Shown here: positions 49,656-59,818 of the stretch, one piece after another
Layout of the letters: every line of letters starts with the position of its first letter
How positions within the stretch are numbered: the stretch's first letter is position 1
Source: Symsagittifera roscoffensis
Lineage: Eukaryota > Xenacoelomorpha > Acoela > Convolutidae
Direction of reading: 5' to 3'
Assembly (NCBI RefSeq): GCF_963678635.1
Contig: NC_087066.1
Location: forward strand, 68,025,477 to 68,089,476
Length of the DNA: 64,000 nt
Translations under genes and position numbers: made by a program
Notes under the pieces: model-generated
Database searches by the model: none
Told to the model about the DNA's origin: nothing
What the model saw: only the letters and a program-made list of their open reading frames with translations

Positions 49656-52600
49656 ATGGATGAAACTCTCAGTGAAGCTGGTGAAGACATGGAAGTGGGG
49701 AATACGCCTGGACCAGGGCCATCAGGGGAGGAGCTCACCACTCAAGAGCTGTTGAAAGATTTGAGCGAGGAGAATTGGGCAGATACTGCCACACCACCCC
49801 TGATTCCGTCTCCGCGGAAGAACCTAGAGTTGCCATTGGCAGGTGAGACCTTCAATATGGGGATGTTACTCTTGAGCTCGGAGGAAAGGGAGAAGAACAC
49901 GTTCGAAGGGAACAGGGACATATTCTTGGGATCTCTCGAGGATGACGCTTGGCAGGAGTTCCTGGAGGAATTCAATCGAGAAGTGGGCAGCGAGACGACG
50001 CTGGACAAGTTCAAGAAGGAACTGTGGGACGCAGTAGTGAGATTCGGGGAACCGCTCCTGATAGGAACGGGCCTGGATGAGAAAGCAAGAAAAGAGCTGC
50101 TGAACAAGCTAGTGGAGCTGAGGAACGCACGATCGAAGACTAGAAAAGAGAAATGTGAGGACAGCTCTACTCTGAAACAAAAAACTGTGGATAAAATGGT
50201 TGATGATATAAAAAGGGATAAGGTTGGGACTAGTAATATGATTAAAAGTACTAATATCCTTAAGGCTCGAGCAGGGGGGAGGCAAGAGTTGGAAGGAGTG
50301 GATGGAGAGGTCGAATCAATGATGATAGCCACAACACCCTCGAGCAGAGATGTGAAGACTCGCAAGAGGAAGAGAGAAGTGGAAGGATGGGGTAGTCCTT
50401 CAGTGGATGCTGTTTCGGAAGGAAACTTGAGAGAGACGGCGCCCATCGTTTTGGCCCGATGCAAGACGGCGGCATACAAGAACAGCTCGGAGCTCAGGAA
50501 ACCACTTGAAGTAGAAAAGGAAATAGAGGTTTCCACCAGTTCTACGTCAGAAGAAGACTTCAAGCCTCAGAAGGTAAACGTGAAGAGAGGTTCAACGAAT
50601 GGACAGGTAGGGGAAGTGGAGATCGGCAAAGAATGGATCTCGAAGGCACATCAGGACATGGGCAAACAAGTGACGAGTGATCCATTGGAGAGGAACAAGA
50701 CGAGGAACACTTCCCGGACGTGGTGGGTGGCCCTCGAAACATTGAAGGAAATGGAGGACTGCTTGAAGAAGTTGGACAGTGGAATAGCTCGCAGGCGACG
50801 CAATTGGGCCACCCAGCAAAAAGCCGAGGTTAATAAGATAGAGATGGCAAGTCATCTGAAGAGGTCCTGGCAGAGTTTGTTGAAGGATCATTTTGAAGAG
50901 GCGATGAGAACATCCTCATCAGCACCGCCACTAATGGCGAATCCCTTCGTTAGAACTGCGGGACAATTAATGTTCACCTGGAGTCTGGTGGGAATAGAGT
51001 TGGAGACATTGACCTCGTATGACAGGCTGAAGTTGGGAAGCAAGAAGCTAGAGGTGTATCAGGCACTGATGCAACACGTGGCCAGGGACAATTCAGGCTT
51101 GAGCCTGGCTAGGAGAAAAGATGCCACATGTTTCTTGAGATGGACAATGTCAATGATGTCTGATAGCACCATCCTGGCATGCCACCAGAGAGCAAGTGGA
51201 AGTAAAACCATGGAGAGAAGAGTCTCAACGATCATCTTGAACGTATATCAGAGTACAGGAATAGAGAAAGAAGATGGTTCCAGACTATCCTTAGAGAACC
51301 ATCGAAAGCTGGACGAGGTACGGAGGTTCTCTAATAAGAAGTTCGAGGAAGAACATGATGTTCACCGTAACCTGGCCTCGTCAGAACAGTACTCGAGACT
51401 CAGTGAGAAGGGGGAATACCAATATGTGTCTGGAGTGATGGGAATAGCCTACAATCCCTTCTTAGACTCGGAAGCTGGAGGAGCCCACAGAAACCATGAG
51501 GTAGCGGAGCTACTGAAGTTTTGGACAGAAAGGATAATGGAGATAGACGCGGTGGAGAAAGAGGGGCCGAGCCTGGGCCTGATTCTTGAGAAAACACCAG
51601 AGGTGATAAGCATACCGCGCTCAAACAAGAGAGTTGAAGTGAACATGGGCGGTGGAGATGGCTTGTTAACCACGAACTTGGGAGTGATATGGAAGCTACT
51701 AAGACCCTCCTGGTGTCCACATCCCCATGCGAGTCTAATCGAGGAAACCACCGAGCGAGTGAGGTTAGCACCAACGGAAGATGAAGATCTGGCGAAGTTG
51801 AGTGTGCTACATAAGCTAATCACACCCCAGATGCAAGAGCCAAGCGAAAGGACGAGCGACCCCGGGTCAGCAAAGAAATTGGAGCCGGGTAGCTGTCTGG
51901 ATTCGACGTGTGGGAACGGAGAGCACATCTGCGATGGACGGTCATGCGTCAGAATACTGTCGTTTCAAAAAGAAGACCTGGTCACTTGGTTCGAAGACAT
52001 CACAGAAAGGGAGAAAAGTGAAGTGCAAATAATAGCGGAATGTTACGCGAGAACCACGGTGAATATAGCGACAGCTCTCGGATTCTTCTCGAGAATGTGT
52101 GGTCTGCAGGCACTGGAGAGACTGGAGTCTGAACATCATTTAGTGACGGCGTTGAGCGTAGAATCATGGCCCGGGGTGTTGCAGGTGACTCAAAAACACA
52201 TCCGGAGCTGGAAAGTTGGTCTTGAGGCGGAAATGGGATTTCCCCTGAGCGAAGCTTATGGCTTGCCATTGAACGCGAAATCGCTGATAGGGTCAATGAT
52301 GGCCAACTTGTGCGGAAGTCACTACCCGCTACACATGGCGATGGTGGAAGTGTCCAGCCAGAGAATACTGGTGGACAAGGCCTTCTCAGTGCCCAAGTGC
52401 GTGAGGTTGGCTCGGATGTCGCATCACTCGCACAAGTTGTTGAGAAAAATCAGAGGGACAGTACCAAAAGAATTGAGAGATGACTTAAGCGAAATCTGGG
52501 GAGAAGATCTTCTGAAGTTGGAAAGAGAAAACACAAGCGATCACGAGAGACAAAACGTGATCGGGAAACCTGTGGGAAGTACTCCGAACCTGGAAGACAA

Positions 52601-53480
52601 CGACACGATGCACGAGAAAATGATGGAGCTTGAGCCTCTCTTGGAAGCCTCAGGGGAGCGTAATCTCAGGAGCATTGAGATCTCTCATGGGGAATGCCCA
52701 TGCCACTGTTTGGCACAAACGGTGTGGTATCCAGATCACAAGAACCTTTGCCTGGTGTGGGATGTGGAAGAGATTCGGTCGATCGGACTACCGGATCACC
52801 GGCAGAAGGTGACGCTCTTAGTAGTGAGTACGATGTTAGCTCTGAGATGGATAGAAGAGAATATAACGAAGTATCGGGAGGCGACGACGCCAACGGCTGA
52901 GTCAATATACGCGATAGACTACAGCAGGAGACTCGAGTTGTTTGAGACTGCGTGCAAAGTATTCGCCATACCGACGGAAGTCAGGCACGTATGGATTCGC
53001 TTGAGGTACTTTCCATGGTTTCGGGCGACACTGACGTCTTGGTTGTACAGGGCAACGAAAGATCACATGAGAAAACATCAAAAGGAGTATCGACAGTTCC
53101 AGGCCGAGATTGGGCCGGAAGCTTTCAAGAGACCCCTGCTAACCCATCGTAATGCGATCACGACGGGATGGAAGAGAGTGGGTAAGATGTCTAGAGACAA
53201 TACCAAAGCGAGGGAGTCGATACTAGAGGAAGACCTGGCGAAGAACGTGAGCTTGAGCCTGCACAACTCCTTTTGCTTGAACCGAGAAGCTAGGGTGAAG
53301 GCACTACCCAACCAAGCAAAGAGATTGCAGGAGCAGAGAGAATGGATGCGATCCTATGAACAGCTGAAGGCTTGGGAGGAGATTGTGATTAGTTCCGATG
53401 ATGAAGAGGAACTGTTGAGACAGTTTGCCGCATCTAGCACTTCAGGATGCAGTACCTCCAAGGCGAAGAGTACGAGATGA
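49656..53480 (+). CDS. Fourth ORF of the LTR element, about 1275 aa, unknown
   Basis: Frame is open from the TGA at 49476-49478; the first ATG is 49656 (an in-frame GTG lies at 49563). No family recognised. The N-terminal 350 residues are acidic/basic and low complexity, then predicted helical regions with Trp and Leu (SHLKRSWQSLLKDHFEEAM), a cysteine cluster (DSTCGNGEHICDGRSC, nt about 51900-51950) that could bind metal, a CPCHCL pair, and a basic helical C-terminus. The end carries EIVISSDDEEELL (about 53376-53415), which fits a SUMO-interacting motif with acidic flank. Ends TGA 53478-53480. Same codon style and CTTGAG richness as the rest of the element, so it belongs to it. Confidence 0.7.
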   Translation: MDETLSEAGEDMEVGNTPGPGPSGEELTTQELLKDLSEENWADTATPPLIPSPRKNLELPLAGETFNMGMLLLSSEEREKNTFEGNRDIFLGSLEDDAWQEFLEEFNREVGSETTLDKFKKELWDAVVRFGEPLLIGTGLDEKARKELLNKLVELRNARSKTRKEKCEDSSTLKQKTVDKMVDDIKRDKVGTSNMIKSTNILKARAGGRQELEGVDGEVESMMIATTPSSRDVKTRKRKREVEGWGSPSVDAVSEGNLRETAPIVLARCKTAAYKNSSELRKPLEVEKEIEVSTSSTSEEDFKPQKVNVKRGSTNGQVGEVEIGKEWISKAHQDMGKQVTSDPLERNKTRNTSRTWWVALETLKEMEDCLKKLDSGIARRRRNWATQQKAEVNKIEMASHLKRSWQSLLKDHFEEAMRTSSSAPPLMANPFVRTAGQLMFTWSLVGIELETLTSYDRLKLGSKKLEVYQALMQHVARDNSGLSLARRKDATCFLRWTMSMMSDSTILACHQRASGSKTMERRVSTIILNVYQSTGIEKEDGSRLSLENHRKLDEVRRFSNKKFEEEHDVHRNLASSEQYSRLSEKGEYQYVSGVMGIAYNPFLDSEAGGAHRNHEVAELLKFWTERIMEIDAVEKEGPSLGLILEKTPEVISIPRSNKRVEVNMGGGDGLLTTNLGVIWKLLRPSWCPHPHASLIEETTERVRLAPTEDEDLAKLSVLHKLITPQMQEPSERTSDPGSAKKLEPGSCLDSTCGNGEHICDGRSCVRILSFQKEDLVTWFEDITEREKSEVQIIAECYARTTVNIATALGFFSRMCGLQALERLESEHHLVTALSVESWPGVLQVTQKHIRSWKVGLEAEMGFPLSEAYGLPLNAKSLIGSMMANLCGSHYPLHMAMVEVSSQRILVDKAFSVPKCVRLARMSHHSHKLLRKIRGTVPKELRDDLSEIWGEDLLKLERENTSDHERQNVIGKPVGSTPNLEDNDTMHEKMMELEPLLEASGERNLRSIEISHGECPCHCLAQTVWYPDHKNLCLVWDVEEIRSIGLPDHRQKVTLLVVSTMLALRWIEENITKYREATTPTAESIYAIDYSRRLELFETACKVFAIPTEVRHVWIRLRYFPWFRATLTSWLYRATKDHMRKHQKEYRQFQAEIGPEAFKRPLLTHRNAITTGWKRVGKMSRDNTKARESILEEDLAKNVSLSLHNSFCLNREARVKALPNQAKRLQEQREWMRSYEQLKAWEEIVISSDDEEELLRQFAASSTSGCSTSKAKSTR

Positions 53481-53909
53481 ATGGGCAAATCGGATGGATC
53501 TTGAGTCTTGAGAGGGAAAGGGGGCTTGAGTGTGAATCCGAGTGAAACTTGGATTCACGAAAAAGAAATTTTAACAAAGCAAATATTGTTACTAATATAC
53601 TATATCTATTATATAAATCGAAATGCTGCATGACAATTTCCTGATTGAATAGGACAAAAGAGATTTTAAAATGATTGGCTTGAAAAGCGAAAATTCAAGG
53701 GTGCAGGTGTGTGCAGATTTTGATTGCTGTTTAGCAATAGTGTGAAAATTTTACATGGCTGTGAATTTTGGGGTGTAGATAAGCTTAAGTCTGCTGCAAA
53801 CTTCTGTAAATGACCACTGGCACTGTATCTTGAGCAACACTCGGTTTTCTGGGACTCACTGGCAGAAGACAGCACGCGATGAGGACATCGATCTCGAGTC
53901 CGGGGAGTA
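53481..53909 (+). other. 3' untranslated region and purine tract of the LTR element
   Basis: No ORF. A short purine run (GGGGAG, 53902-53907) ends two bases before the 3' LTR and is the best candidate polypurine tract, though shorter than usual. Confidence 0.45.
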
Positions 53910-54793
53910 TGTGCCAGTCGGTCATATTTGGAAGTTTGACCTTGAGAAGAGCAGAAAACACTTGATTTTGTAGTGAAATTTAATTTTTCAAAATTTCGAA
54001 TGGAACATGTCATGCACGATTTTCTCGCGATAACTGAAAATCAGAAAAAGAAAAGAGAACAATTTTAGAACAATTGCGGGAAAGTTGTCAGATAAAAACG
54101 AGTGGGAAATTGCTATTCGCAATTTCCATCATAGTGAACAAGAGTAGAGCTGTCCTATCTGAAATAGAAGACAGAGTATTCCCGAGAGAGTAATTATTCG
54201 AACTGGACCAGAGTGAACCTTCGACGGAAAGGTGGACAGCTTGAGTGTCCCAATGGTCCACATAAAACTTCGTTCTTGAGTTCAAACTTACCCTTACCAT
54301 TCAAACTGATAAACATTGAACTTATCTAGTTACTTTATTTAATTCTAGAGTTGCTCACCCATTTAATTACTTCCTGTGCTTGAGCGCATCAACATGTGAG
54401 TCCTTAATTTAAATTTCTAGAGTGTGTTTTATGATTGTTATGTTGAGGTAAGGCGAGTTTTAGGTTGATCCATCTGAAATGGATCAAAGTTCCACTGTCT
54501 AATAAAAAAGCAACTTAACGGATTGTTCCAACCCAGTTTTTTACGGCGTTCATGTATTTTGGGTATTTTGAGACCTAAGTATGGGGACGTTCTTAATTCT
54601 AGAGTGGGGGGATATTTTGGTAGTAGCCTTAAGCAGTAGCGGGTCGTAGTCTCATGTCACAAGCGAACCGAATTGGCTCCGACTGATTTGAGGCGGAAAA
54701 ACACAAGAGATAGTGTCCCTGACTCCTGAGCCAATAGTTATAGGGCCTATTTTTCTTAAGCCTCATGTGTGACTGTAGTAGACGAATGTTACA
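53910..54793 (+). repeat. 3' LTR
   Basis: 884 bp, offset 22057 from the 5' LTR, with four substitutions noticed by eye (around 54338, 54427, 54534 and 54656). AATAAA at 54501-54506 would end the element transcript. Confidence 0.95.
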
Positions 54794-57700
54794 CTTTTTT
54801 CATTTTGCATCTCTTGCCCGCACCAAATGAAAATCATCATCTTAACTAGCGGGTTGAATCTCTTTTCACGTTGCATCTCCTATCATCACAACTTGAAATT
54901 TAGCATCTTAACAAGCGCGTTGAACCCTTTTTCACTTTACATCTCTGCAACCACAACTTGAAAATCATCATCTTAATTAGCGCGTTAGAGATTTTTTTCT
55001 TTTTGCATCTTTTGCGGTCACAACTTGAAAATCATCATCTTAACTAGTGCTTTGAATCTAATTCCTATTTCATCTCTTGTCACCACTACTTGCAAATCAT
55101 CATCCTAACTATTGCGTTGAATCTATTTTCACTTTGCATCTCCTAGCATCACAAAATGAAAACCATTACCTTAGCTAGAGCTTTGAAGCTAATTTAACTT
55201 TCACATCTTGACGTCACAACTTGAAAAGCATCCCCTTAACTAGTGGGTTGCATCTATTTTTTTCAACTCTTGTTATCAAAACTTGAAAACAATCATCCTA
55301 AAAAGCGCATTGAGTCTATGTTCGTTGCATCTCTTTTCATCACTACCTGAAAATCATCATTTTAACTAAAGCGTTTAATTTTTTTTCACTTTGCATCTCC
55401 TGCTATCACAAAAGGAAACCCATTACCTTAACTAGTGCGTTGAACCTATTTTAGTTTTCATATGTTGCCATCACTCCTTGAAAGTCATTATCCTAACTAA
55501 CGCATTGAATCTTTTTTAATTTTGCATCTACCATCACAAAATGAAAACCATTAGCTTAGTTGGAGCTTTGAATCTATTTTAACTTTTAATTTGCCTTCAT
55601 AACTTAAAGACCATCAAATTAACTAGTGGATTGAATCAGTTTTCACTTTCATCTTTTTCCATCACAACTTGAAAATCATTACCTTAACTAACGCGTTGAA
55701 CCGTTTTCACTTTCATCTCTTGTCATCACAACTTGAAAATCAACATCTCAATTAGCGCTTTGATTCTATTTTCACTCTCATCTCTTGTCACCACTACTTG
55801 AAAATCATCATTTTAACTAACGCATTGAATCTATTTTCACTCTTCTTCTTTTGCCGTCTATTTTTGAAAACCATCCTCTTAACCAGTACGTTGAACACGT
55901 TTTCATTTAGCATCTCTTGTCATCACAACTTTAAAATCATCATCTTAACTAACGCATTGAAAATATTTTCACTCTTCCTCTTTTGTCGTCTAATTTTGAA
56001 AACCATCAACTTAACCAGTACGTTGAACAAGTTTTCATTTTGCATCTCTTGTCAGCACAACTTGAAAATCCTAATGTTAACTAGCGGCTTGAATCTACTT
56101 TCATTTTCCATCTTTTGCCGACAAAACTTGAAGACCATCACCTTAACAAGTACGTTGAAAATCATCATCTAAACTAGTGAAATAGTGGGTTGAATCTGTT
56201 TTCATTTTGCATATCCTGCCATCCCTACTTGAAGTTCATCATCTTAACTAGCGGGCTGAATACATTTTCACTTTGCATCTCTTGCCCTCACCACTTGAAA
56301 ATCATCACCTTAACTAGCGGATTGAATCTATTTTCTTTTTGCACCTCTTACCCGCACCACTTGAAAATCATCATCTTAACTAGCGGATTGAATCTCTTTT
56401 CACGTTGAATCTCCTATCATCACAACTTGAAAATTATCATCTTAACAAGCGCGTTGAACCCTTTTTCATTTAACACCTCTGCAACCACAACTTGAAAATC
56501 ATCATCTTAATTAGCGCGTTAAATATTTTTTCATTTTGCATCTTTGGCCGTCACAACTTGAAAATCATCATCCTAACTAGCGGGTTGAATCAGTTTTCTT
56601 TTTCAGTTTTGTCATCAAAACTTGAAAATCATCATCTTAACTAGCGCGTTGAATTATTTTTTACTTTGCATCTCTTGCCGTCGTCACAGCTTGAAAATCA
56701 TTGTCTTTATTAGAGGGTTGAATCTCTTTTCACTTTGCTTCTCTCGCCGTCACAATTGAAATTCAAGGTCTTGACTAGTGCGTTGCATATTTTTTCAATT
56801 TCATCTTTTGTCATCACAAATCGAAAACAATCATCTAAACTAGCGCATTGAATTTGTTTTCATTTTGCATCTCTTGCCATCACAAGTTAAAATTCATCAT
56901 TTTAAGTTCCGGGTTGAATCTATTCTCATTTTGCATCTGCCCTCACGAGTTGAAAATCATCATCTTAACTAGCGCGTTGAATCTATTTTTAATTTGCATC
57001 TCTTGCCCGCACCACTTGAAAATCATCATCTTTACTAGCGGGTTGAATCTCTTTTCACGTTGCATCTCCTATCATCACAACTTGAAATTCATCATCTTAA
57101 CAAGCGCGTTGAACCCTTTTTCACTTTGCATCTCTGCAACCACAACTTGAAAATCATCATCTTAATTAGCGCGTTAAATTTTTTTTCTTTTTGCATCTTT
57201 TGCCGTCACAATTTGAAAATCGTCATCTGAACTAGTGGTTTGAATCTATTTCCTATTTCATCTCTTGTCACCACTACTTGAAAATTATCATCTTAACTAT
57301 TGCATTGAATCTATTTTCCTTTTGCATCTCCTACCATCACAAAATGAAAACCATTATCTTAGCTAGAGCTTTGAAGCTATTTTAACTTTCACATCTTGAC
57401 TAGTGGGTTGAATCTATTTTTTTCATCTCTTGTTATCAAAACTTGAAAACAATCATCCTAAATAGCGCGTTGAGTCTATGTTATTTGCATCTCTTTTCAT
57501 CACTACTTGAAAATCATCATTTTAACTAAAGCATTGAATCTTTTTTCACTTTGCATCTCCTGCCATCACAAAAGGAAACCCATTACTTTAACTAGTGCGT
57601 TGAATCTATTTTAGGTTTCATATCTTGCCATCACTCCATGAAAGTCATAATCTTAACTAACGCATTGAATCTTTTTTAATTTTGCATCTACCATCACAAA

Positions 57701-58876
57701 ATGAAAACCATTACCTTAGTTGGAGCTTTGAATCTATTTTAATTTTCATATCTTGCCTTCTTAACTTAAAGACCATCAAATTAACTAGTGGATTGAATCA
57801 GTTTTCACTTTCATCTCTTTCCATCACAACTTGAAAATCATTACCTTAACTAACGCGTTGAACCTTTTTTCACTTTCATCTCTTGTCATCACAACTTGAA
57901 AATCATCATGTCAATTAGCGCATTGACTCTATTTTCACTCGCATCTCTTGTCACCACTACTTGAAATTCATCATTTTAACTAACGCATTGAATCTACTTT
58001 CACTCTTCTTCTTTTGCCGTCTAATTTTGAAAACCATCCTCTTAACCAGCACGTTGAACACGTTTTCATTTAGCATCTCTTGTCATCACAACTTTAAAAT
58101 CATCATCCTAATTAGCGCATTGACTCTATTTTCACTCGCATCTCTTGTCACCACTACTTGAAAGTCATCATCCTAACTAACGCATTGAATTTTTTTTAAT
58201 TTTGCATCTACCATCACAAAATCAAAACCATTAGCTTAGTTGGAGCTTTGAATCTATTTTAACTTTTAATTTGCCTTCATAACTTAAAGAGCATCAAATT
58301 AACTAGTGGAATGAATCAGTTTTCACTTTCATCTTTTTCCATCACAACTTGAAAATCATTACCTTAACTAACGCGTTGAACCTTTTTCACTTTCATCTCT
58401 TGTCATCACAACTTGAAAATCAACATCTCAATTAGCGCTTTGACTCTATTTTCACTCGCATCTCTTGTCACCACTACTTGAAAATCATCATTTTAACTAA
58501 CGCATTGAATCTACTTTCACTCTTCTTCTTTTGCCGTCTAATTTTGAAAACCATCCTCTTAACCAGTACGTTGAACACGTTTTCATTTAGCATCTCTTGT
58601 CATCACAACTTTAAAATCATCATCTTAACTAACGCATTGAAAATATTTTCACTCTTCCTCTTTTGCCGTCTAATTTTGAAAACCATCATCTCAACCAGTA
58701 CGTTGAACAAGTTTTCTTTTTGCATCTCTTGTCAGCACAACTTGAAAATCCTAATGTTATCTAGCGCCTTGAATCTACTTTCATTTTTTATCTTTTGCCG
58801 ACAAAACTTGAAAACCATCACCTTATCCAGTACGTTGAATTTTTTTTTCATTTTGTATATCCTGTAATCACAACTT
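54794..58876. repeat. 66-bp-unit satellite array, right part
   Basis: Continuation of the array interrupted at 31852: it restarts mid-unit with TTTTCATTTTGCATCTCTTGC. The first 400 bp and 56170-57200 resemble the left part (57- and 31-kb copies share the same variants), whereas 55100-56150 and 57240-58870 hold more diverged variants (CACAAAATGAAAACCATTA type) in blocks repeating at about 2160 and 520 bp. It runs into the assembly gap. Confidence 0.92.
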
Positions 58877-59076
58877 NNNNNNNNNNNNNNNNNNNNNNNN
58901 NNNNNNNNNNNNNNNNNNNNNNNNNNNNNNNNNNNNNNNNNNNNNNNNNNNNNNNNNNNNNNNNNNNNNNNNNNNNNNNNNNNNNNNNNNNNNNNNNNNN
59001 NNNNNNNNNNNNNNNNNNNNNNNNNNNNNNNNNNNNNNNNNNNNNNNNNNNNNNNNNNNNNNNNNNNNNNNNNNNN
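58877..59076. other. Assembly gap, 200 N
   Basis: Exactly 200 undetermined bases at the end of the satellite; a fixed-size placeholder, so the true distance is unknown. Confidence 0.99.
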
Positions 59077-59670
59077 CCAGGCTTTTTTCTTGAGTCGCGC
59101 GGCAAGTTTTTTCACAATTCGCCCGCCAGTCTTTTCTTAAGTTGTGAACCCAGTCAGGGGCGGATCTAGGATTTTCTCGAGGAGGGGGCGGATTTTTTAG
59201 GTCGACCAAGTTGATTTTCTGAGCTCTCCCAAATCACTATGAAGACCCCATTTTGACCAAATTTTGCGCCGCAAGCAAGTTTTTGAAAAAAAGACAGGCC
59301 AAAAATGGCGTTTTAGGAACTTTTTGGAAAATGTTGACCAAAAAATCGCGTTTTTTCGGCGCGCACTCCTACCGCGCCTTTAAAAGGCGGCTTTAGAAAA
59401 ATTTTAGGGTCAGTCAGCCAAAAACGGATATCTCAAAATAGTACAAAGGGATGACTCTTTGGGTCGGCATGGGGTCGCATCCCTGAGGAAGGGAGCGTCC
59501 GCCCCAAAACTCCCCCCCCCCCCCTAAATCCGCCCCTAAACCCAGTCATTTCTTAAGTCGCGACGCCATTCTTCTTTTAGGTAGCGCCGTCAATGTTTGC
59601 TTTAAGTCGCGCCGACAAAGTTTTCTTTAAGTCGCGCCGCCAAAGTTTTTCTTAAGTCGCGCCGCCAGTC
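59077..59670. repeat. 25-bp GC-rich repeat (TTCTTAAGTCGCGCCGCCAGT), split by a MITE
   Basis: About eight units, three before (59077-59154) and five after (59539-59670) the inserted MITE. Units share CTTAAGTCGCGCCGCC with drift in the spacers. Confidence 0.85.
59155..59538. mobile_element. hAT-like MITE, 384 bp
   Basis: Starts CAGGGGCGGATCTAGGATTT and ends AAATCCGCCCCTA, giving an inverted terminal repeat of about 11 bp. It is flanked by a perfect 8-bp duplication AACCCAGT (59147-59154 and 59539-59546), the hAT hallmark. No ORF; includes a C run at about 59508-59524. Only the outermost right base departs from the left terminus. Confidence 0.88.
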
Positions 59671-59818
59671 GATTTATGACTATTTTGTGGCTGTGCGACT
59701 TCGAAAGCTATTTGGTTAAATTTCAAAACCGTTAATTTTGTGCAAATCATATATTTATATTTCCAACAATCAAAATTCAAAATCACAGGTAGATATGATA
59801 GAAAAGTAAATCTATAAG
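59671..59818. other. Short intergenic spacer
   Basis: No feature seen between the GC-rich repeat and the start of the tandem duplication. Confidence 0.5.

Larger units (their letters stand above)
31853..54793 (+). mobile_element. Giant Ty3/gypsy-type LTR retrotransposon, 22.9 kb
   Basis: Bounded by 884-bp direct LTRs starting TGTGCC and ending GTTACA. Internal parts: 2.5-kb leader with repeats, a 2853-aa Gag-Pol, then about 9 kb of additional same-strand coding (three ORFs in one frame), a 430-bp 3' untranslated region, a short purine tract, and the 3' LTR. Only about four differences were seen between LTRs, so insertion is recent. It sits inside the satellite array; flanks share CTT, too short to prove a target duplication in this low-complexity target. 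Pol domain order (protease-RT-RNase H-integrase) places it in Ty3/gypsy. Confidence 0.95.
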
